The translations under genes were made by a program, and so were the position numbers. From positions 1-8,518 of the forward strand of contig JBMOHS010000167.1 of assembly GCA_049317725.1 (NCBI GenBank): a stretch of DNA of 8,518 nt, in the 5' to 3' direction. A model generated the notes under the pieces. The model made no database searches and was not told where the DNA came from. It saw only the letters and a program-made list of their open reading frames with translations. Below, in pieces: positions 6,785 through 8,518 of the stretch. Every line of letters begins with the position of its first letter. Position 1 is the stretch's first letter. Source of the DNA: CAIOZW01 sp049317725 (GTDB taxonomy: Bacteria; Acidobacteriota; Blastocatellia; RBC074).

Positions 6785-7211
6785 CGTACCTTTCCCTCCC
6801 CCCAACCGACAAGATGATAACTCTCTCGATCGTCGCAGGAATGTGGCGGGTTGATTCTTCAATCTTTTCCGAATTTATGGACAAAATACGATTTTTCGGA
6901 TGGGAAGAGACGGATGGGCGAATGAACACAGCGAATCACAGATGGCTCGTTGATCGGCTGATATTTTTTAATTGACAGAAAATAAACTGGTAAGGAAATC
7001 TTTCCGTTCTCCCCGCCGCGCATTGTCGCAAGAGGGGGCATAGTTTGTGCATATCAGTTCCATGATTAATAAACTGACCAACAAACACACGGAACATCCC
7101 TGTGCCAATTCACGAGCACCCATTGGCGACGAACAAGCAGCCTATCCAACTGAGGATCATTGGCCAGTTGACTCCGGCGGGGAGAGATCAGGCTTGAATC
7201 AGCAGAATTGA

Positions 7212-7229
7212 GCGGGAAAAATTGCCCGC
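7212..7229. other. Short imperfect palindrome in the TonB-receptor upstream region
   Basis: GCGGGAAAAATTGCCCGC has perfect 5-bp GC arms (7212-7216 with 7225-7229) and further AA/TT pairing inside. It could be an operator or a small hairpin. A second inverted pair, AGCTG (7239-7243) and CAGCT (7254-7258), flanks GGGCCCCTGG just downstream. Function is unknown. Confidence 0.3.
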
Positions 7230-7271
7230 CACCAGCCAAGCTGGGGCCCCTGGCAGCTCAGCACAGCGGTC

Positions 7272-7308
7272 TTGGATTCAGCAATATTGGATTCAGTCAT
7301 CATTGGAT
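7272..7308 (+). repeat. Three phased direct repeats (TTGGAT core)
   Basis: TTGGATTCAG occurs at 7272-7281 and 7287-7296, and the truncated TTGGAT at 7303-7308. The start-to-start distances are 15 and 16 nt. Evenly spaced copies 150 to 186 nt upstream of the receptor start are consistent with a regulator-binding array, though three short copies could also be chance or a small tandem duplication. Confidence 0.4.
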
Positions 7309-7394
7309 AAGAAAAAGGTCAGTGATGGTGGGAAAGAGCCACTTCGGTCAGCTCGACGGGCTCTGGCAATTGTCGGAGCAAGAAAGTTGGCAGG

Positions 7395-7417
7395 TTCTTG
7401 GGTAGTACAACCAAGAA
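7395..7417 (+). promoter_or_regulatory. Hairpin in the leader of the TonB-receptor gene
   Basis: TTCTTGG (7395-7401) and CCAAGAA (7411-7417) are perfect 7-bp arms around a 9-nt loop, ending 40 nt before the ATG at 7458. It may be an operator-like inverted repeat or an mRNA leader stem. It has no T tract and does not resemble a terminator. Confidence 0.35.
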
Positions 7418-7457
7418 GGCAGCAAGCAGGCAAGAGGACAACAGGAGAGAAAACGAT

Positions 7458-8518
<1,061 letters not shown>

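Larger units (their letters stand above)
6785..7457. other. Long divergent intergenic region without a convincing gene
   Basis: This 673-nt gap lies between the divergent hydrolase and TonB-receptor genes and must hold both promoters. It is clearly more AT-rich than its neighbours in places (for example only 6 G/C in the 30 nt of 6961-6990). A TTGACA at 6972-6977 has no good -10 at normal spacing. A direct repeat CGGATGGG occurs at 6897-6904 and 6911-6918. The short open frames in it start from TTG or lack a ribosome-binding site and show no recognisable protein features. The repeats and hairpins closer to 7458 are listed separately. Confidence 0.6.

Noticed and set aside
6785..6862. Upstream extension of the hydrolase to the ATG at 6862
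   Set aside because: The extra 26 residues resemble translated leader, while the ATG at 6784 has good Shine-Dalgarno sequences right before it.
6972..7000. TTGACA as a promoter -35 element
   Set aside because: No acceptable -10 hexamer lies 16-18 nt downstream, and the site is more than 450 nt from the receptor start.
7272..7308. CRISPR-like array
   Set aside because: The repeat units are only 6-10 nt with 5-6 nt between the two full copies, far too short for CRISPR repeats and spacers.

Overview
This 8.5 kb window is GC-rich chromosomal DNA that looks like an Acidobacteriota genome (Blastocatellia-like or a relative). The best support is the pairing of a large Oar-type TonB-dependent receptor, with an N-terminal carboxypeptidase-regulatory-like domain, and a Tat-exported Gfo/Idh/MocA oxidoreductase. 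Both families are expanded in that phylum. The assignment comes from gene content and style only, not from any marker gene. No rRNA, tRNA, CRISPR array, transposase or phage gene was found.

Region by region. (1) Bases 16-3022 are a compact plus-strand cluster: a GT4 glycosyltransferase, a class I SAM methyltransferase and an RNase D-like exonuclease with an HRDC domain. The last two overlap by four bases (GTGA). The first two fit surface-polysaccharide synthesis, and the nuclease appears to be co-transcribed with them. (2) Bases 3152-4501 encode a secreted (Tat) Gfo/Idh/MocA oxidoreductase with its own leader, followed by a strong GC hairpin. (3) Bases 4712-5701 encode a secreted protein that joins a SPOR domain to a C-terminal domain resembling DUF1795/PsbP-like folds. 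(4) Bases 5702-5851 separate convergent genes and hold a G-rich/C-rich inverted repeat. (5) Bases 5852-6784, minus strand, encode an alpha/beta hydrolase. (6) Bases 6785-7457 are a comparatively AT-rich divergent intergenic region with short direct repeats and hairpins but no convincing gene. (7) From 7458 to the window end runs the 5' part of the TonB-dependent receptor.

No complete new defence or mobile system is visible. The most notable points are: a methyltransferase whose zinc-ribbon first half lies upstream of every canonical start codon, implying a non-AUG start or a sequence error; an unusual SPOR fusion protein; a 15-bp-armed inverted repeat made of G-rich units between convergent genes; and a structured leader upstream of the TonB receptor.
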